From DATFYM01 sp035315065 (GTDB lineage: Bacteria > Acidobacteriota > Terriglobia > UBA7540): a stretch of 64,000 bases of DNA. This document shows, piece by piece, positions 61,030-64,000 of the stretch. Within the stretch, counting starts at the first letter, position 1, and each line of letters begins with the position of its first letter. The position numbers were made by a program, and so were the translations under genes. The notes beneath the pieces are model-generated. The model did not search any database, had not been told where the DNA came from, and saw only the letters and a program-made list of their open reading frames with translations. Location: positions 1 to 64,000 of the forward strand of contig DATFYM010000002.1 of the NCBI GenBank assembly GCA_035315065.1, in the 5' to 3' direction.

Positions 61030-63879
61030 TCATTGCGACACGCGATGCTTAGTGAGGGTGGGCGATTGATCACCTCCGTCCACATAGAGGCTATCATCGT
61101 GAATGAAGAAAGTCAAACGCTTGCCCGTAGTGAGCCCCCTTTGCTCGTCGTACACGATGGGTGGACCTCCCGTCAGCGTCACTTTACCCGTTGCCGCTAG
61201 ATATTCGACGTGATCTCCCGTAGCCCGCCGCCCGGGCTCCTCCACGGTGACGTGCTCATCCGCCAGCACGTGATCGACCTCCGAACCCTCGTTCCCGGGC
61301 CCACTCTTCCCGCCGGCGGTCTTTGTAAAATAAACGTCCATCTTGTCAGCCTTCAAAGTCGTCTGCTCGGTCCGAAGCTCCACATGACCCCGGTAACTGG
61401 CCTTTTGGTCCTCGTCGAAATAGGTCAAACTGTCGGCGCGGATCGCGACCGGCGCTGTCTTCGAGACCACCCGATCCTTGGATGCAACCGAAGCGGCTGG
61501 CGACGCTCGGGAGGCGGGTGGCGACGACGACCGAGCTAGACTCGACGTCAGCACTTGGCTCCCCGAGTTGAGCCGGCGCGTAACCCCGTCGTAGTCCAGG
61601 GAGGAGGACTCGATGAGATCGTGGTCGTGCCACGCCCTCACGTGACCCTGATAGTGAACCAACTGGCTGCGCCGCTCCACAACGACCTGGTCCGCCAGCA
61701 CGTTGGTGGCGCTGGCGAGAGCGCTGGCGCTGGCGACCGGGGGGCCGGCGACGCCGGCATTTCCCTTAGTCGGCTGCCCCTTCTCGGTGATCGGTGCCGG
61801 GCTTTGGAAATGGGTTGATTGGACCTTGCCCAGCCCTTCGCCAGTCTCGGTATCCAGGTGCCACAAGATCCGATCGGCAGCCATGCGGGTTGCGGCGTCC
61901 CAGAGCCGAGGCTGGCCGCTCAACGTCAAAACCTGAGACTCCGCAGAGTACTGTGCCTTGGCCGCAGAACTCTCACGCTCGCCGTTGCTATAGCGGAAAT
62001 TGCCCGATTGTTCCAAGCTGCGGAGATCGCCGCTGGAAGCGTCAAAGACGGCAGCCAAGCGGTCGGAAAAGCTCTCCTCAATCACCAAGGGCGCCAACGG
62101 CGCCGGCGGCCGCGGTGGCGCGCCGGCTGGAGACCGCCCGACGCCGGGCGCGGGGCTGGGCGTGTAGACAATGTGGGTTCCTTTGATCCCATCGAGAGTT
62201 CGCAACCGGTTTTGTTCATTGAAGGCCATGAGAAACTGGCCGGCGGTGATCACCTGCTCGCCCCGCTTGGCATCCTCGGAGTTCAGCACGAGTTTGCCGG
62301 CCCCGACTGTCTGCGCCTCTCTCAGGCTGCGGCCGTCGGGTCTAAAGCCGAAGAGCATCTCGGACGCCGTCAAGGTCTCCGTCTTCACCGGCGGTCGTGC
62401 AGCAGCGGGAGGCGGAAGGCGGTGGGCAGGAGGCAGAAGGCAGAAGGCAGAAGGCAGAAGGCCGCTGCCAACCGCTTCTTGCTGACCGCTCTCTACCCTC
62501 TGCTGGCTGCCAACTGTCGGCTGCCAACTGACTTCTGCCGAAAGCTGACTGCTTTCTGCCCTCTGCCGACTGCCAACTGCCGACTGCCGACTGCCGACCG
62601 CCTCGTCACTGGCCACAGACCTGAATATGAACCTGACGTTCCCGGAGGCGTCCGCTTTCGCGGGCTCGGGATGATGTCCGGCCGAGAAGATAACGTCGAG
62701 TTGCTGTGCCTCAAAATCGCTCGGCTCGCCCGGCCGTCCCTGGGGCAGTGACTCGCCCTCGACGCCGTCCTCTGCAACCAAATGACGAATCTCGGCGGTG
62801 GCCGGATTAAAGTCCGCCACCAGGCGGGGCGTTCTGCCGGTGAGCACGCTGGACGTTGAATCGCTCGAGAAATGAACGTCGCCTTCCAGGATAGCCTGCG
62901 TCGGGCGATTCTGGCCGTCCAGAAGAACCGTTCCGCCGGCGCCCGCCAACTTCCACCCACTCTGGCTGAGCTCGACGGGGCCATCCAGCGTCAAGTCGTT
63001 GGATTCCTTCTTGTAAAGCAAATGGCTGGCAACCAATCGGGTGATCCCGGGTTCAGCCACGGCATTCGTAGCGCCGGGCTTTAGCCCGGCATCTTCAGCA
63101 GCACTTTCGGTGGCTGCCGGCCTTAGTCCGGCATGTGCCGCCCCTTCGCTGCGCTCAGGGCGGGCTCTAAAGGGCGTCGCTACAGGTGTAGTCTCCGTGC
63201 GGAGGTCCATCGCCACGTCTTTCTTCAGCTCCAGCCAGCCATCGCGGGTGGCATAGGTCATGCCCACCGCCGAGCCAGACGCCGGACCAATGCGAAACCG
63301 TACCGGCGCGTCCGTTATCGCCAAAGACTTCTCCTGATCGAAGTGAACTCCCGAGGTCTCAAGGAACACCGGTTGTTGCCCGTGCAGGCTTCTCCCTGGC
63401 AAAAGACCTGGCCGGGCGTTCAGTTCAATCTCCACCTTGCCCGGGCTGGTGAAATCGCCGGAATGCGAGCTGTATTCGGCGCGCTGGGTGCGAAGCGTGT
63501 CATGACGAGTACCGGTCTTCCCGTAGATTTCCACATACACTTGTTCGAGGACGCTCGCCCCACCCGCGTTGAGGGCTTGCGTACGCGCCGCCTGGATCTT
63601 GAAGACCTGCCGGCCTCCGATTGAGCGGGTGAAGGTGAAACCGGAAGCCTGCTGGTCGACATTACTTGGTAACTCTACCGACGCGGGAGGCTTGCTTTCC
63701 GGGCGCGCCTTCTTCGCGATGTAGACCGCAACGATTGTCACGATGGTGACAGCCAGCGCACCCAACACCATCAGGGTGATCCAGCGTTTGCGGCGCTGGG
63801 CCGCCGGGCCGATGACTGGTCTTCCCGAGTTGACTGTCGCGCCTTCCGTCGAGAGGGCCGCTTTATCCATTGAGGACAT
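61030..63879 (-). CDS. Giant LptC/LptA-like periplasmic LPS-transport protein with in-frame repeat insertions
   Basis: 949 residues. A membrane helix near 33-52 (WITLMVLGALAVTIVTIVAVYIA) and an LptC-like beta segment (FTFTRSIGGRQVFKIQAARTQAL and on) precede several OstA-like stretches, with the LptA-type end KMDVYFTKTAGG, VTGGPPIVYDEQRGLTTG-like and YVDGGDQ. LptA is usually about 180 residues and LptC 190, so this is a fused or expanded bridge. Two stretches look foreign: residues about 229-274 (PFRARPERSEGAAHAGLRP and on) and about 426-494 (AVGSRQSAVGSRQRAESSQL and on). They are translated from intergenic-type palindromes (63058-63195 and 62400-62603). Upstream of lptB in one operon. Confidence 0.85.
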   Translation of the reverse strand: MSSMDKAALSTEGATVNSGRPVIGPAAQRRKRWITLMVLGALAVTIVTIVAVYIAKKARPESKPPASVELPSNVDQQASGFTFTRSIGGRQVFKIQAARTQALNAGGASVLEQVYVEIYGKTGTRHDTLRTQRAEYSSHSGDFTSPGKVEIELNARPGLLPGRSLHGQQPVFLETSGVHFDQEKSLAITDAPVRFRIGPASGSAVGMTYATRDGWLELKKDVAMDLRTETTPVATPFRARPERSEGAAHAGLRPAATESAAEDAGLKPGATNAVAEPGITRLVASHLLYKKESNDLTLDGPVELSQSGWKLAGAGGTVLLDGQNRPTQAILEGDVHFSSDSTSSVLTGRTPRLVADFNPATAEIRHLVAEDGVEGESLPQGRPGEPSDFEAQQLDVIFSAGHHPEPAKADASGNVRFIFRSVASDEAVGSRQSAVGSRQRAESSQLSAEVSWQPTVGSQQRVESGQQEAVGSGLLPSAFCLLPPAHRLPPPAAARPPVKTETLTASEMLFGFRPDGRSLREAQTVGAGKLVLNSEDAKRGEQVITAGQFLMAFNEQNRLRTLDGIKGTHIVYTPSPAPGVGRSPAGAPPRPPAPLAPLVIEESFSDRLAAVFDASSGDLRSLEQSGNFRYSNGERESSAAKAQYSAESQVLTLSGQPRLWDAATRMAADRILWHLDTETGEGLGKVQSTHFQSPAPITEKGQPTKGNAGVAGPPVASASALASATNVLADQVVVERRSQLVHYQGHVRAWHDHDLIESSSLDYDGVTRRLNSGSQVLTSSLARSSSPPASRASPAASVASKDRVVSKTAPVAIRADSLTYFDEDQKASYRGHVELRTEQTTLKADKMDVYFTKTAGGKSGPGNEGSEVDHVLADEHVTVEEPGRRATGDHVEYLAATGKVTLTGGPPIVYDEQRGLTTGKRLTFFIHDDSLYVDGGDQSPTLTKHRVSQ
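62400..62603. repeat. Word palindrome inside the LptA-like gene (GGCAGAAGGCAGAAGG / CTGCCGACTGCC)
   Basis: Left arm a GGCAGAA run (62428-62460), right arm repeated CTGCCAACTGCCGACTGCC (62517-62600). It has the same vocabulary as gaps at 12060-12095 and 18940-18970. The frame is kept: 204 bases are 68 codons with no stop. Confidence 0.8.
63058..63195. repeat. GTAGCGCCGGGCTTTAGCCCGGC-type insert inside the LptA-like gene
   Basis: GTAGCGCCGGGCTTTAGCCC then GGC, a second GCCGGCCTTAGTCCGGC hairpin, and CCCTTCGCTGCGCTCAGGGC. These are short hairpins of a kind found between genes. Open in the LptA frame (46 codons). Confidence 0.7.
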
Positions 63880-63893
63880 CCGTGATTCAGAGC

Positions 63894-63960
63894 AGTCGAA
63901 GAGTCGAAGGTTGAAGGTCGAAAAGCTGAAGAGCCCTACTCTTCAACATTCGACTTCTTC
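63894..63960. repeat. GAGTCGAAGGTTGAAGG word palindrome, copy 5
   Basis: CAGTCGAAGAGTCGAAGGTT and on, with CTACTCTTCAACATTCGACT, short loop. It fills the gap before the LptA-like gene. Confidence 0.8.
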
Positions 63961-64000
63961 TTACTGCACTCGAAAGTCCTTGAGCACGAGTTGTAGCGAC
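63961..64000 (-). CDS. C-terminal end of an unidentified gene (window edge)
   Basis: Only SLQLVLKDFRVQ and a TAA at 63961-63963 are visible. It is on the same strand as, and upstream of, the LptA-like gene, where lptC or an LPS sugar gene might be expected. Too short to identify. Confidence 0.3.
   Translation of the reverse strand, partial: SLQLVLKDFRVQ

Overview
The window looks like a chromosome segment of a soil- or sediment-type Acidobacteriota bacterium. The evidence is high-GC coding DNA, FtsX/MacB-type giant permeases in the acidobacterial style (one beside a PadR regulator), long export proteins built from Ig-like and PPC-like repeats, a class I mannose isomerase with GDP-mannose enzymes, and an Lpt/RpoN/HPF/RapZ block showing an outer membrane with LPS. 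The assignment is an inference from gene content; no rRNA or tRNA gene was seen.

Layout. 1-2.7 kb: an incomplete secreted repeat protein (minus) with its own promoter and a long structured leader. 3.3-10.2 kb: a plus-strand run of a Tat-exported TIM-barrel-like protein, a Nudix hydrolase, a family 3 glycosidase and a membrane-embedded spermidine-synthase-like protein. 10.1-13.4 kb: an exported Memo-AMMECR1 fusion and an exported-looking AmmeMemoRadiSam radical SAM enzyme (minus). 13.3-22.4 kb: a repeat-rich island holding a permease, two 92% identical copies of a small membrane protein, a fragment of a DUF362 gene, an alkene/quinone-type reductase and a DUF4386 protein. 22.4-27.5 kb: two DUF362 proteins, a NapH-like membrane polyferredoxin and a DUF6599-type lipoprotein, which look like one extracytoplasmic redox module. 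27.9-33.7 kb: coaD, an aminotransferase, then manA, manC and a phosphomannomutase (GDP-mannose supply). 33.9-44.8 kb: housekeeping and acyl-CoA genes (nusB, two crotonases, 3-hydroxyacyl-CoA dehydrogenase, lepA, a CPBP protease, pabA/trpG, a cupin, ispF, ispD, PIN/TRAM protein). 45.4-52 kb: an ECF sigma/anti-sigma pair, a permease pseudogene with two in-frame stop codons, padR with its operator, and a vapBC module whose toxin is frameshifted. 52.3-57 kb: pyruvate:ferredoxin oxidoreductase and a dihydroorotate-dehydrogenase-like protein. 57-64 kb: rapZ, hpf, rpoN, lptB and a giant LptC/LptA-like protein.

The most striking feature is not a gene. Many gaps carry a long imperfect palindrome whose arms are built from a short degenerate word repeated several times. 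At least a dozen unrelated words occur, and related palindromes have entered coding sequences in frame (the LptA-like protein, a DUF362 signal region, the polyferredoxin linker, the sigma factor tail, a crotonase tail, the start of the radical SAM gene). A second multi-copy element, with paired GAAGCCACCG boxes, fills the 13-22 kb island. Two CRP/FNR-like sites of nearly identical sequence lie upstream of a DUF362 gene and of the pyruvate:ferredoxin oxidoreductase, suggesting one regulator links the redox genes. vapB and padR appear to have leaderless or nearly leaderless transcripts.
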